Assembly (NCBI RefSeq): GCF_036320965.1
Contig: NC_092271.1
Span: forward strand, 17,231,029-17,295,028
Source of the DNA: Panulirus ornatus
Lineage: Eukaryota > Arthropoda > Malacostraca > Decapoda > Palinuridae
Reading direction: 5' to 3'
Length of the DNA: 64,000 nucleotides
Below the pieces are notes generated by a model. That model had not been told where the DNA came from, did not search any database, and saw only the letters and a program-made list of their open reading frames with translations. Shown here piece by piece: positions 24,145 to 36,392 of this stretch; within the stretch, counting starts at the first letter, position 1, and each line of letters begins with the position of its first letter. The translations under genes and the position numbers were made by a program.

Positions 24145-24255
24145 TTGACTGTGGATCGACTGCCCTCACCAGCATTCGAACCTTTGCATTCGATCCATGG
24201 ACGGCCCGTGAATGCCTCATGGTCAGGCATGCTAACTAACCACTCCACCACTCTC
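24145..24255 (-). mobile_element. tRNA-derived SINE relic
   Basis: On the minus strand a perfect A-box match TGGTGGAGTGG lies at 24240-24250, and a B-box-like GGTTCGAATGC at 24172-24182. They are about 68 nt apart, longer than in a tRNA gene but acceptable for a tRNA-derived SINE. The intervening GGTTAG and GCATGC words are typical of a tRNA-derived head. No cloverleaf can be drawn. Confidence 0.5.
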
Positions 24256-24813
24256 TTTGACAGTCATCGAAATACGAACGCGAGGCACAAAACTCTGCAG
24301 CATCACCATCTCCACTGTAACATTTCCTTTGCTGAGATGAATTCTTGTATGTAAATATCGAGCCCCATTTTCTATTGGCGAGAATATGAAATACAGAGAC
24401 GAATGATATTGTTTCACGATGAGGCTGGGGGGAGGGGAAAACTTTCAGATGGACCTAGTGAGGCTGAACAATCATATTGCCGTGTCAGAAACACTGTTCA
24501 TTACACGTGTGGAAAAAAAAAATTCTTTTGCCCAAGTAAAATGGCATGAAAAAAAAAAACAGAAAAAAAACAGGTCATGGTATATCGCCTAAAACGTAGG
24601 TGGTAAAAACGTTTGCATTTGACAATGCCATTTAACGTTTATAAACATATCTCATTGCCATACACTACTAACTTTTTCAAAGTTTACGTGGACACTGTGT
24701 GTGTGATTAATCTGGTTTATAAAAGTTCAGTGAAGGAATAAATGACTTAAGATCTGGTGAATGTAATTCAGATCTCAAGGTCACAAGAGGTTAAATCTCT
24801 ATGGATCTGGAAA

Positions 24814-24815
<2 letters not shown>

Positions 24816-24911
<96 letters not shown>

Positions 24912-24925
24912 ATATACATATATAT
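24816..24925. repeat. (TA)n microsatellite
   Basis: About 110 bp of TA with a TTTA and an ACAT interruption in the right third. Confidence 0.97.
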
Positions 24926-25025
24926 GCTCTCTCAGTACACCTCTCTCGTTGGTTCAGAGTGCATCCGTGCCCTTATTCATAACGCGCTCTCACTCTAACT
25001 CAGAGCACACACGCACAAACCATGT

Positions 25026-25165
25026 GAAAACATTCGCACTCTATACGAACACATTCGCACATGATAGGAGTACAGTCGCACTCTCTGAGAGTACGCTCAT
25101 ACACAATATGAATACATTCGCACACTCTCTTGCACTCTTAATAAGAACACACCCTCACCCTAGCT
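25026..25165 (+). repeat. Degenerate ~22-bp tandem array
   Basis: ACATTCGCACTCTATACGAAC-like units follow each other about every 21-23 bp, six copies with increasing divergence to the right (ACAGTCGCACTC, ACGCTCATACAC, ACATTCGCACAC, ACACCCTCACCC). Confidence 0.7.
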
Positions 25166-25308
25166 TAAAATTACACTGTCTCTTGATTACTTACACATAA
25201 AAAGTAATTACCTTGATTACCCCGTCAGCCGAGAATACATGTGGTATAAACTCACATAATCAGAGCAAATAAATAACGGGCCACCTACTTGCAAGGAGTG
25301 GTGTCCAG

Positions 25309-25395
25309 CGTCCAGTCTGACCGGCGTTCAGTCTGACTAGCTTGCAGACTCACTAACGTTCAGTCTTACTGACGTCTAATCTGACTGACTTTCAG
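25309..25395 (+). repeat. 16-bp tandem array, 5.4 units
   Basis: CGTTCAGTCTGACTAG-type units start at 25309, 25325, 25341, 25357, 25373 and 25389, exactly 16 bp apart, each with 1-6 differences from consensus. Confidence 0.85.
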
Positions 25396-25457
25396 AAATA
25401 GACACATAATTACCATGAGACAAATTAGAATCTTTATAATCATCGACAAATACCCCC

Positions 25458-25532
25458 TACAGACCAAAACAACGAATACCTCTATAGACTAAAACAACGA
25501 ATACCTTTATGGACCAAAACAATGAGTACCAT
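25458..25532 (+). repeat. 25-bp tandem array, 3 units
   Basis: Three consecutive 25-bp units with core GACCAAAACAACGAATACC start at 25458, 25483 and 25508. Differences are few. Confidence 0.88.
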
Positions 25533-25870
25533 TATGACGATTGAAGCATGAAGACGATTGTTTCATCGGGATGAGTGATACATGTTTCATTAAGAGGAGT
25601 CTCAGGTGTTTCACGAACGAGATGACGAAAATGATCCTTTGTAACGTTATAAGGAAGTTCAGAGAGTAAATTTAGCTCAAGGAAAAATTCCCTGTAAAAA
25701 GTTGAACAGAAAAAAAAAATACCTCAAAGTTTACAAGCGTTTCTTGGGTTAATCCGACGAGAAGTTCTGAAAACTGATACTGCTGAACGAAAATATATTT
25801 TCCAAAATTACACTTGGAAATAAAAGTTTTTTTTTTTTATATTCACTTGCGATTACTATTTACCAATAAT
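25533..25870. other. Unique sequence
   Basis: No signature beyond short homopolymers. Confidence 0.4.
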
Positions 25871-25892
25871 GTCTATGTCTATGTCTATGCAT

Positions 25893-25973
25893 GTCTATGC
25901 CCAGTCCTCTGTTCTTAACGCTACCTTGCTAACGCGGGAAATGGCGAATAGTATGAAAGAAAGAAGTCTATGC
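25893..25973 (+). mobile_element. Family A SINE 3' fragment with target-site duplication
   Basis: CCAGTCCTCTGTTCTTAACG through GCTAACGCGGGAAATGGCG and AATAGTATGAAAGAAAGAA (25901-25965) match the last ~60 bp of the family A SINE at 9.4 kb. The fragment is bounded by the direct repeat GTCTATGC at 25893-25900 and 25966-25973, fitting a target-site duplication. Caveat: the left flank is itself a TCTATG-rich run. Confidence 0.75.
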
Positions 25974-26618
25974 ATTCCATCTTGCGAAACATTCTGAAAA
26001 TAAAAAAAGTATTATTCTCGTCAGAGTGTTACTACTTTTTGAGAATCTACGTCTATACTATTTTTGTCTTTTCCTACACGGAGACCAGGGTGGTGGTCAA
26101 TACGGCACTAGGTACTAGAGTAACTAATCATTTCCATAATCTTAAACGTCGTTCGTTAGAAACTAGAGATAGAAAGATCGACCGAAGAGGAACTAAGCTG
26201 GTTGATCTTAGCCATATGTTATGACAAGGGGGGCTCTACCTGCCTGCCCTAGAAACTTTGAGAACTTAAGGAAGAGATTAACAACAGACTCAGCAAATAA
26301 AGACATAGAAGGTAGAACAGGGAAGAGAATAAGAATGAAAGATGGAGCGTTTGGAGAAGAGAGAGGAGTTTGTCCCGCATCAATGGTGGATAGAATATAG
26401 GCGAGTAAAAAAAAAAAAAAAAAAAGGCAAATTTTGCTGGCTTGTGTCGAGATGAAATAAAAAAATATATAGTAGGACCTTCTATGGACTAGAGGATGAA
26501 CGTACCATAACTTATGTATCAGTAAGAAAAAAGAAAGCATTTCTTTCTTTCCAAGTGACGCAAAATAAAGCAAAGGGTTCTTCTTTTACGCCATCTTGTA
26601 CCGACCACTGTATTTCAA

Positions 26619-26677
26619 GACAGACAGACAGACAGGCAGACAGACAGGCAGACAGACAGGCAGACAGACAGGCAGAC
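26619..26677. repeat. (CAGA/CAGG)n tetranucleotide repeat
   Basis: About 15 tetranucleotides, first CAGA, then a regular 12-bp higher-order CAGACAGACAGG pattern. Confidence 0.93.
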
Positions 26678-26845
26678 GTGCCTATCACCCGAACTGAATG
26701 CAGTATAACACTCGGTCTGTGATGAAACCGATGAAGATATCGGTCCTCCGTTTTCAACTGGCGCGATGGACAATCATTGAGGAGCAGCTCATTCAGAAGC
26801 TCATTAAAACAATTAAGTTTGGTGAGCCGCTTTGGCTATAGTCTT

Positions 26846-26848
<3 letters not shown>

Positions 26849-26900
<52 letters not shown>
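26849..26900. repeat. (CT)n microsatellite
   Basis: 52 bp of pure CT. Confidence 0.96.
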
Positions 26901-26901
<1 letters not shown>

Positions 26902-27990
26902 AGGTTGGTCTAGCAGTGCGACTCAAGGCGTCACCTTCGTCTGATCAATTTTTTTGAGCTGTGAGGGAATCCAGTGCCACCTGGCTCAGCTGATGTGGTT
27001 GGTTGAGCTTGACGTTAACGCTTTCTGTGGCGTAATGTACGCCAGTTAGGTTTTGATATCACTTCAGAAGCTACCTCCCCCAAACTTACTTAAAACTATA
27101 AGCTTATCAGACATGATACTGACAGTTCGAGTGGCGCCAAAGGTATAGAAGGACTCGTTTTTATAACCCGTTACACAAGTCACAAACAAATAACTGCTTA
27201 TGTTTCACGAAGGAAGTAGAGTAAATGCCAAGTATAAACGGAAGATAAAGACACAGGAGGTGAGGGAGGAACACGCACGAAACAATGGCCCTATTTACTA
27301 GAATCAGATGTACTGCGATAGCAACAGAAAGGTTAACTATGAAAGAAAATAAAGAAATACATAGATCATATAATCTCTTGACTCGAATGTTTTCCAACGA
27401 AGTCAAAGTCATATTTCCCATCGTCGCCCACCGTAAGCTGTCGAACTGGTATCCGCCTTGCAGGTGTGGCTCGAAGTGCTTCATAGACCATTCACAACAG
27501 CAGCAGCAGCAGCAGCAGCAGCAGAAAGCCTACGCCGAAAAAGATAGGAGGCGCCATCGAGCAGCGAATATGGCAGAGTCAGTAACCTTCGTAAACCGTG
27601 TGTTTGACGTCACACCACAAGTGCATCGTTTTCACGGACTTGCAATGATCAGGTTTCAGGTTTAATGGCCGCACACCTGGAGTGGGATCAATAATTCACA
27701 GTATAATAGCCTCTCAGGCCTTTAAAACTGTTTGTTTACCATGTAGTTAGGTACTTTTCTTTATATCTTATCTATCAGTTTCATGAATATCGGTGCTATA
27801 TGATCTTAATCTGTGTTCAAACTCCTTGATCATTTGAAAGCAGCATATGTCTATTAGATTAGTATTAACAGTTATAATGGAGGGTAGAAATATATACGAT
27901 TTTTCCCTAGTATGGTTAGCAGATCTCAAAGAAAGTGTCCTACAGTGTCCACCATATATTGTTTTACATTTCTGCTTCATTGTTAAACTT
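26901..27990. other. Unique sequence with a (CAG)9 tract
   Basis: A plus-strand open frame (27285-27665, 126 codons) includes a ten-Gln run from the CAG tract at 27498-27524. It shows no domain or signal peptide, and I do not call a gene. The CAG tract is the only feature. Confidence 0.45.
27498..27524. repeat. (CAG)9 trinucleotide repeat
   Basis: Nine uninterrupted CAG triplets. Confidence 0.95.
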
Positions 27991-28022
27991 TCGTTTAATA
28001 CGGTAGGAGACCGACGTAACTC

Positions 28023-28160
28023 GATACGTTAACACCAGATGGAGGGATCATTTAACTTGATGGAGTAGCACCAAATGCAGCGGTTCGTGAATCCGATACG
28101 GTAACACCAGAAGCAGAGGTCAGCTTACTGGATACGGTAACACCAGACGTATTGAAAGGC
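28023..28160 (+). repeat. Degenerate 36-bp tandem array, 4 units
   Basis: GATACGGTAACACCAGAAGC-type starts lie at 28023, 28059, 28095 and 28131, exactly 36 bp apart. The second unit is the most diverged. Confidence 0.85.
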
Positions 28161-28317
28161 CAGCAACTAAGCAGGTCAAGAGACGTTATAAACCCAAATT
28201 CCCTCCAGCCGACACAAGCCGACGGCTTCTTTAGCTCGTGTCGCCTCGATGCCCTTCGCTTCTGGCATGACTGGACTTTCCTCTCTTCTTATAGAAAATA
28301 GTTCCTCAAACTACGTC

Positions 28318-28391
28318 AAGTAATTATCTGTTTGTAATTTCCTATTTGTACTCTATAAGGAAGAAACCTTACACTTATGAGGTCCCCTATC
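28318..28391 (-). repeat. LINE 3' tail, copy 3 (solo, minus)
   Basis: TAATTATCTGTTTGTAATTT, CCTATTTGTACTCTATAAGG and ACTTATGAGGTCCCC read, on the minus strand, as the diverged LINE tail module seen at 21.63 kb. Confidence 0.55.
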
Positions 28392-30155
28392 TCTCTATCT
28401 TGTGTGTGTGCGTCCATTTATATCCAACAGTCCGTCCATCATTGCTTGATTATCGTTAGCTCCTATCATGTCAGAAAGACTTCATTTCTCGCCACATTTA
28501 GCGCACCGATTATTTGTAGCTGAAGGAGTTTCCTCAATAGTTATGTCATTTCGAAGAGTCAAGAGGTTTAGGTCACCGACGTCATGGCACCTGTGGTGTG
28601 GTTGGGGGAGGCTACCACGCCTGCAGGAGATGTGAACTGTTTCGATAGTGTCACCTTGTGGACGAGGCAATCATACCCATGTCTTCTCATCTTGCTCCTC
28701 TCTTCATTGAACCTTCATTAACCAAGACAATTATGTTTGTACGAAAGGAATTAAAATCCAGATGAGAATTTCTATGCCGTCTACTTTGTATAAAAGAATG
28801 TGTCAAAATGTTCACATGTTCAGCACTCACTGTGGATGAATTACTTTTCTGTGAGATACATTCTTCCTTCACTCCCCTGCATATGATCTGATACTTTAAC
28901 ATTCTCGTTCTTAGAGTCTTTTTCCTCATATGGCATCATCTGCTGACAGCATGATATACCTGGCATCCACGATTACATTATAGCGTCACAATATGTCGAT
29001 TTCGTTCGTGCTGTCACAACTAACACATAAATGCTACTATATCTACTATCCCCTTTGTGTTTTACTCTCCTGCTTCCCCGGTGCCATCTAATTCTATTTG
29101 TGGAAGCGTCATATCATCTTGTCTCTCTGTATGCCCAACATTCTCATTAGTGGGGAGTGAATCTGATCAGCCTCTGATTACATTTCCTGCCGCCACTGTG
29201 TATTTCAATCATGGGAATGATTAACCTGAACATTTAGCGTAGTGTCTCCATTAAGCAGGCGTCAACAGAGAACGATAAGTCTTATCGATGAACAAGGGTT
29301 CTTATCGTTTTCATTTATGATATATGAATACCATATACACATGAATAGCTTCATGATATTTGTATCTGAACTTGGACACGGTCGTGCCAATGATATCATC
29401 AGTGGCTTAATATCGTTTCTCTTTACTGGATGTGATAAAATGCACCGGTCGTATTCAGTTATCAAAAAAGGTCATTGTTAATCATATGTTTGAAGAGGTT
29501 CGTCATAATGTTAACAATTCATCAGCTGCTCTGCGAAATGTTGTCAGTGTTTAGGCGAGAGCTGGTCTCCAACATATGTACATAGCTCGGTTATTTTGCC
29601 TATAATTTTTTTGGCCTTGATGATCCCCTCCCTCAAAGAAAAAAAGGATGACTAAATACCATTTACTGAGTGATGTATAACGCGCTCTTACCGGGAGATG
29701 CAACTATACAAGAGAACTTAACCCGTTATAACACTAACTTGATGAAACTATGACACCACTTCCCTCTACAGAGGAAGATAGTCGATGTGTATCTACCTTC
29801 ACTGATAATGGTCTACCTTCATCTACTGTCGTTAGAAGACATGTAGAGAGTGTCATGTACCTAGAAGGAACCATCACAAGGTGATTTGTCAATAGAAGGT
29901 GTCTCTTTGAGACTCCCTCTCGGTCAGTCGCCGACCCTCACCAGACGGTAAACCAGGCGAGCTCAGGGCTACTGGTGAACTCAAGGTGAACGTGGATTAG
30001 TTAAAAGACGAATGGTCGTAGAGAACGAAGATTATCATCAGCTGACCGGTATTAGCATTGTTATCTTCTAGAGGAAATCTCCTCCAAATCCTCCTCCTAT
30101 TTTTGTCTTCGCCAGTGCAAAGTTAGTAGAGCCTGCTGAACCAGTACCGCCTGCA
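28392..30155. other. Unique sequence, no gene recognised
   Basis: About 1.8 kb with open frames of at most ~80 codons and no motif. Confidence 0.4.
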
Positions 30156-30157
30156 GC

Positions 30158-30320
30158 CGTGGATGGGTCAGTATCTACTCAGCCAAGATCAATTTCTTTC
30201 AGTGGATGGTCAGTACCTGCCCGTGTTAGAACCGTCTTCAGAAAAGGGTTTCCTCAGCGCGTGCTACAGTGTGATCATCATTATTGCCAGTGGATGGCCA
30301 GTACTTGCTCCACTAAGAAC
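30158..30320 (+). repeat. Decayed ~43-bp repeat (TGGATGGYCAGTA)
   Basis: GTGGATGGGTCAGTATCTAC, GTGGATGGTCAGTACCTGC and GTGGATGGCCAGTACTTGC occur near 30158, 30202 and 30291. The spacings of about 44 and 89 bp (2 x 44) suggest four original units, one decayed. Confidence 0.5.
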
Positions 30321-30938
30321 GACACGTCTCCTTCAGGAAGGAAGTGACTGGAACTATTGTATACCCGATGACTTACTGAAATGAATGAAGTAATTAAGGA
30401 GAGTGAAGTGAAAGCGTCGGCAACATGTTCCCCCCTGGGTTGGTGAATGCATATACAATTCTCATCACTTTGAAATACGACAATTTCATTTACAAATCTA
30501 GAGACGTTGAGAGGAGAATAAAAGGGTAATAACGGAGCTGAACTTAAGACTATTTGTTAATAAAGTTATATCATATCTTTTTCTAATCTTTTTTTCTTTT
30601 AAGTCAGTCATATCGGATCACTTTGCTTTTAAGGTAATGACAGATACATTATCTACATCCACAAGTTAAAAGTACAGTATGTGTTTTATACCTTTAGGTA
30701 TACGACCTACTATTCAACACTGTATGGGATTGATGGTAAAGATGGTTTTTGATAACCTTTGACTGGTAGCAGACGCTCCGGGCTGATGATTAGACGAGAG
30801 ATTCGAAGGCGAGATTTTTTTGCGAAAGACCAAGACTGATTTGCTCGTTTGTAGGAGAAGTAGAGGGTGTTGGAGCCCCAGGGTGATGGTGTGGGTTTTC
30901 CATGTCCCTGGGTTGCAATGGTGATTGGTAACCACGAG

Positions 30939-31130
30939 TTCTCTAAATAGTCGTTTCGTATTGTATAACACTATTGACATAGCCTGTTCTCTAAATAGTC
31001 GTTTCGTATTGTATAACACTATTGACATAGCCTGTTCTCTAAATAGTCGTTTCGTATTGTATAACACTATTGACATATCCTGTTCTCTAAATAGTCGTTT
31101 CGTATTGTATAACACTATTGACATAGCCTC
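30939..31130 (+). repeat. 48-bp minisatellite, 4 units
   Basis: Four units starting at 30939, 30987, 31035 and 31083 carry TTCTCTAAATAGTCGTTTCG followed by TATTGTATAACACTATTGAC and ATAGCCTG. Only one substitution is visible (ATATCC in unit 3). Since 48 is divisible by 3, both strands give a perfect 16-residue repeat in an open frame, but no flanking coding signature is present. Confidence 0.97.
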
Positions 31131-31866
31131 CACAGTTTTTGACTTATTTCTTTGACAGATTTGAATGACTTGAAGAACTGTAATGCTCTCATATCGCCAC
31201 TGCTCCTCTAAACGCAGCTGGTGATGTCCGGTCCCCTGAAATCTACGACTGCCAGTCCTGGAGACACGTTGGACATAAGCGAGAACAGAACATCATTTGG
31301 GACAAAGGTTCATGAAGTACAATACCAGAAAGTGTCTCCAGTTATTCACTTGAGAAATAATCCATTCTTACAGGCGGTATTATAGAAAAATGGGTCAATT
31401 TCTGGAAGGGATTCTGTTCCGTCAGGGTTTATTCTGAGTGGATCGATCATTGGTGACAAGCACCAAGCTATACCTGACGGAGATCCAAGTAAAGAGAATT
31501 GCGACAGAGTTTCCATTGATGACAGTAATTGCCAGTGAGGGAAAGACCAAGAAAAATTGTTCGACAAGGACTCGAGGAAAGGTAGTGTAGCCTAGAGGAC
31601 CTACTTTATGCTAACAACAGCTCCTCCTTCGTCAGGAACTAGACTATAGTGTCTCCTGGTCCTCACGCCTTGGGAACACTCGTTCGAGGGACAATAACTT
31701 GAGAAGTAACGGTAGGGAGAGGATGTGACAATGGGAGGTGGGACAAGTTTACCAGTGTTCGTCTGTTTCGTCACACCTCAATACACACCAACACACGGAT
31801 CTTCTACATATCCATCGTACGTGTACTAGCGTACATACATACACATAAAGAGGCCTTCACAGACAT
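31131..31866. other. Unique sequence, nothing recognised
   Basis: No motif in the short open frames. Confidence 0.4.
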
Positions 31867-31905
<39 letters not shown>

Positions 31906-31918
31906 CGCCACACACACA
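31867..31918. repeat. (CA)n microsatellite, imperfect
   Basis: About 52 bp of CA with CG and GCC interruptions on the right. Confidence 0.94.
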
Positions 31919-32527
31919 TACAGACACAGTCTCCCTCACGACTCAAAGATAGGAAGACGTAGTCTCCCCAGGTGGTGGATGGAGGGGCATCAATAAACAT
32001 GGGCTATCACTAATTCATCTGATTAGGCTAATGTTCCTAACTAGTTATTCAGGTAACTTAAGATGAACTTAGTTCTACTTTACATATTTTTTTTTTCTTG
32101 TAGGCCGAAGATTAGACGGATAAATTTCCTTCCCTCTTAAAAAGATAAAAAAAATCTAAAAATCTTTATCACAAAGGCGAGGCTAAGTTTACTGTAACTT
32201 CTCTTGTATTGATGGACTTCTCCTGATAAGATACGTCAAGGGAGCAGGTTTTTCTTTTTGTGGGGTGGGGTGCCACTTGGATATTTCAGCACTGACAAAG
32301 GGTCTGTCTCAAATAGCTATCGCACGCCTGTGATCTACAGTGATTGTAGATCACAGTAGGCGGTAGACATTTGAGGGAAAAATGCTGGCTACAATACTTG
32401 ACAAATATTGCACTGACAGCTTTGTCTGAATTAGTACCAAACAGGACGGTAGATTTTTACAATCAAGGATACATGATGGTGTCTCTGTATCATAGATAGC
32501 TAGCAGTTAGAGCAACAGATGGGCAGA

Positions 32528-32622
<95 letters not shown>
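32528..32622. repeat. Compound (GT)n-(GA)n microsatellite
   Basis: 12 bp of GT, then 83 bp of pure GA. Confidence 0.97.
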
Positions 32623-32625
<3 letters not shown>

Positions 32626-34970
32626 CAGAATGGCACATACCATACCTTCTCTACCTTCTTTATCTCACTTGCTTATACCGACTCCCATCAGTACCTTGTC
32701 GACTCGTACCCATGTTTCACATCCTCTGTCGAGGCGACTCGAGAACACCGGGCTCAGATCAAAGAGGACCTGGCAAGATAGGCGTATAACCTCTGCCACG
32801 ATCTGAATAACATGGAATGCAAATCTAATTACTTTCTTTTCGTACTGTATAATCCAACGTATGTGCGCCATACGCCTATAAGACGCCGTCCGAGACGAAA
32901 AGATATTCCGAACTCTGGGAAGTTGAACTTCTTCAACCAATAACAAGTATCTAATCTTCTGGAAAATACTCAGAAAGAAAGAGGCAAAAATCTTCCTCAC
33001 TTGATAACCTAAGCTGAGGGGCGGCCAATGTGTTGTAGTATATAACAAAGCATGTCATCCACCACCTCCAGGAACGGAGGCGGTGGCCTCCAAGAACCAA
33101 GATTGCGAGGCCTCCAAAAACTAAAGAGGAGGCGGAAACTTTCTCAGAGAAACAGAACAGAAATCAGAACACACGTTGAAGAATAACCTCTCACCTGTCT
33201 CCTCGACCATGTACCGCCTACCATGACGTCCTCTGAGCTTCATCATTGATCCCTCCCGACGCTCAGAACCCTCATGCTAATTTACCCTAAGGTGTTGATG
33301 CAATTGACTGGATTTAACAGGTACTTGACTTAATGAAGTGCCCTCTGTTGGCCTGCCAGGCTCAGGCTTCGATTACAATCTCATTATATTCCTTTTATTT
33401 TTCCTCAGATTCCCTCAAATCCGTTTCCGTGCCCCACCCATCTATATCACGTAGACCCCCAGCTCGCGTAGGTGATGCATGATGTAGCCTGACTCTATAA
33501 GTAGCGAAGAGATAAACATAACGGCTGAACACTTTCGCGGGAGACGTAGGATAGAATCGCCTCTTACAGCTCTCTGGTGAGGGACTGAATGGCACGTCAG
33601 CCATTGTTAACGTCCTCATTATCTCCTCCAGATGTTGTGATGCTAAGGGAGGAGGCAATTTGTTTGGCTCAATAAAGCAACGGGATTCGAACAGTGAGGT
33701 CGGGTGCGGAAGGGCGGCGATGGGGAGAGAAATGCGACAGCTAAATACTCTGAGGCTAGGGAATGGGTTAGGTAATCAGTTCGGTGGAGACATGCAAGGG
33801 AGGGAGGGAGACTTGGACCAAGATAAGATTTTGACCGAATGTGAGAGAGCGTTGTGGCTCTTGACAATTGGGTGGCCGAGGATGAGTGAAGGTGTGGTTT
33901 TATAAATGTCTTGTAGGGATAGTAAGGGAGAGGCTGGACGGTCTAGAAACATTATCTTACGATTATTTTCGCAATAGAAAAAAAAGAAGTAGTAGTTACT
34001 TAAGGAAAAGTACACTTATCTCTGGAAGTCAGTTGGTGAAGCCTGCACATACCTCTAGAGGGTCAGGTGGTGGTAACACTTAGTCATTCCTTCTGGTGAG
34101 CAGAGTTCATGGGTGCATAAAGTCGTGGACGTGGGTAACCATCTGTCGGAAGGTAATGTTGGGTTAAAGCTGACTGGTTCTTGTGGATGATGTACGTAAC
34201 TGGGAAACTAAAGTTCATTACAAGGATGCAAGCAAGTATGTTGGTTCATTGTATGTCCTTCAGATGCTGAAAGAAGTTCGAAATCTCATTCTAAAGTTCA
34301 CAATCTTCATGTATTCCTCAATAATTGCACTATCTGTGTGTACAATTATCCTAAGAGCTAAACAGTCAGTAATAGCTACTTACACACGCCACATCCCATT
34401 TGGTCCGTCGTGAATTATTAAGTACATGGAGGCAGCCCCAGCTGGACTAACTATGGGCTCTTGTAGAGGATGTTTTTCTCATACGAGACGTGAGTAACCT
34501 GTTGAAGTCATCATCAAATGCTTGTATCGTGTTTACCTTCCCACTGCAGCTTGTAGGCATCGAGAAGTCTCTAGTATGAATTAAGAAGACGATGTTCATT
34601 CCTGTAAAAATCGAATGGTCAACTTAAAGTGCCAAACGGAAGAGCATTGTATTCATAAGTGGCAAACTCTATTGTTTTTAAACATATCAGTTTTAAACCT
34701 ATCGGGTTTCCTATGTCATCAGACATAATTTGCTCTAAAACACCTTAATAACGTAATATCAAAGCCTTATCTTATATACTTAAGTGCAACGACTATATAC
34801 CTAACCAACAGTTCTGATATTCTATTAAAAGAAGAAGAAGAAAAAAAAAGAAACAGAGGAGAAAGATATTTCATTCATTCCCGTCGCCACATTGAAATTC
34901 TGAGCACAATCATAGTTAAGTAACGAGCAGGAAGACACCGTTGTATGAGAGCTGGACCAACAACATCTTA
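32623..34970. other. Unique sequence, no gene recognised
   Basis: About 2.3 kb. A few open frames of 70-130 codons overlap on both strands with no recognisable domain. The GGAGG-rich patch at 33.06-33.14 kb is low complexity. Confidence 0.4.
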
Positions 34971-35146
34971 CAGTAATTAGCAGCAACTCGTCCTGAGGGA
35001 GGCCGCCTCCAAAGCTTCCCTGGAATCATTTATCAACCCGACCTCCTCCAACCCTCGGGAACCCACCGCCACACAAGACATGTCTCCTGGGGTCTCATCC
35101 AACAGGCATTGTACTAATGGGAAGCGAGTCCGAGCCACAATCTTCT

Positions 35147-35157
35147 TATATATATAT

Positions 35158-35242
<85 letters not shown>
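35147..35242. repeat. (TA)n microsatellite
   Basis: About 96 bp of TA with one GA interruption at the left end. Confidence 0.97.
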
Positions 35243-35243
<1 letters not shown>

Positions 35244-35380
35244 TTCGCGCCACATATTCTCGTGAGTTAGTTCAGTCTATGTGATAGATCCTTACGTGCG
35301 CCAACAGTCTTATATGATTATAAGAGAAACAAAGGACACTGACAGGTAACCATCGCTAAACTTGTTAGATTAGACAATGC

Positions 35381-35468
<88 letters not shown>
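35381..35468. repeat. (GA)n microsatellite
   Basis: About 88 bp of GA with one AC interruption near the left end. Confidence 0.97.
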
Positions 35469-35469
<1 letters not shown>

Positions 35470-36134
35470 CTTTTATCTCACCTCCCAAACATTGAACGTG
35501 TCGTTTACTCTATCATTAAACACTATATTCAACGGTTAATGGGTATCAGAAAAAAATGTCAGTGTAAATTAGAACAAAAAAAAAAGAATATATATCTCTG
35601 TAGAAAGAAGCACTGGAAACGAGACTCATCATGAAGATTGGGAGACGAAGAAGGTAATGCAAAGACATCGACCCCAGCGCCCCCAGGCGATCCACGACTC
35701 TAAGAATTGGCCATAAACTGAGATCCTGAGAGAGTTCTCCAAGTGAGGTGCTCTCTCGACCGCTGACCTGGTGAGGTACAGGAGAAACCAAACCTGTGGT
35801 ACTCGATCCTGAATTCACTCTACATGAAGACGTTTAGATGGTATATGATCCCTTAACTTTCGCCTTCTTCATCGTGTGAAACATTCCTAGGCATCTTGAC
35901 TATGTCCTTTAAGACCATAGACTTGTTAGTAATACCCTGTACCATTATGTCATTACTCCCAGATGTCGTACGTAAAGGAATGTTTAAATATCGAACCCAC
36001 ATCGTCAAGTTTAGGTGATAAGCAAGGCAGACAAACTATAATGATTAGAGTTGAATATGTCAAAACAGTCAAGTTTAAGTTGTGTTCTCTGATTGAGAGG
36101 AAATAGACGTTGGTCAGTTCCGATGGTGTAGAGC

Positions 36135-36392
36135 GTTCGTGTGGTGGAGGGAGTCACAGACCGTTCGTGTGGTGGAGGGAGTCACAGACCGTTCGTGTGG
36201 TGGAGGGAGTCACAGACCGTTCGTGTGGTGGAGGGAGTCACAGACCGTTCGTGTGATGGAGGGAGTCACAGACCGTTCGTGTGGTGGAGGGAGTCATAGA
36301 CCGTTCGTGTGGTGGAGGGAGTCACAGACCGTTCGTGTGGTGGAGGGAGTCACAGACCGTTCGTGTGGTGGAGGGAGTCACAGACCGTTCGT
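36135..36392 (+). repeat. 28-bp minisatellite, 9 units
   Basis: GTTCGTGTGGTGGAGGGAGT plus CACAGACC repeats at exact 28-bp spacing from 36135 to 36386, plus a partial copy. Only two single-base variants are visible (TGATGG in unit 5, CATAGA in unit 6). The frame stays open because the unit has no plus-strand stop. Confidence 0.98.

Noticed and set aside
24145..24255. tRNA gene on the minus strand
   Set aside because: A and B boxes are present but about 68 nt apart, and no acceptor stem pairs. A tRNA-derived SINE relic fits better.
26619..26677. CRISPR-like regular repeat
   Set aside because: The CAGACAGACAGG pattern is a tetranucleotide microsatellite without unique spacers, in eukaryotic DNA.
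27285..27665. 126-codon frame with a polyglutamine run
   Set aside because: The run comes from a (CAG)9 tract. The flanking residues show no domain, so it is not called as a gene.
34977..35150. Minus-strand peptide resembling a transposon C-terminus
   Set aside because: VGLINDSREALEAASLRTSC has a protein-like look, but I could not match it to a known block and no other element motif lies nearby.
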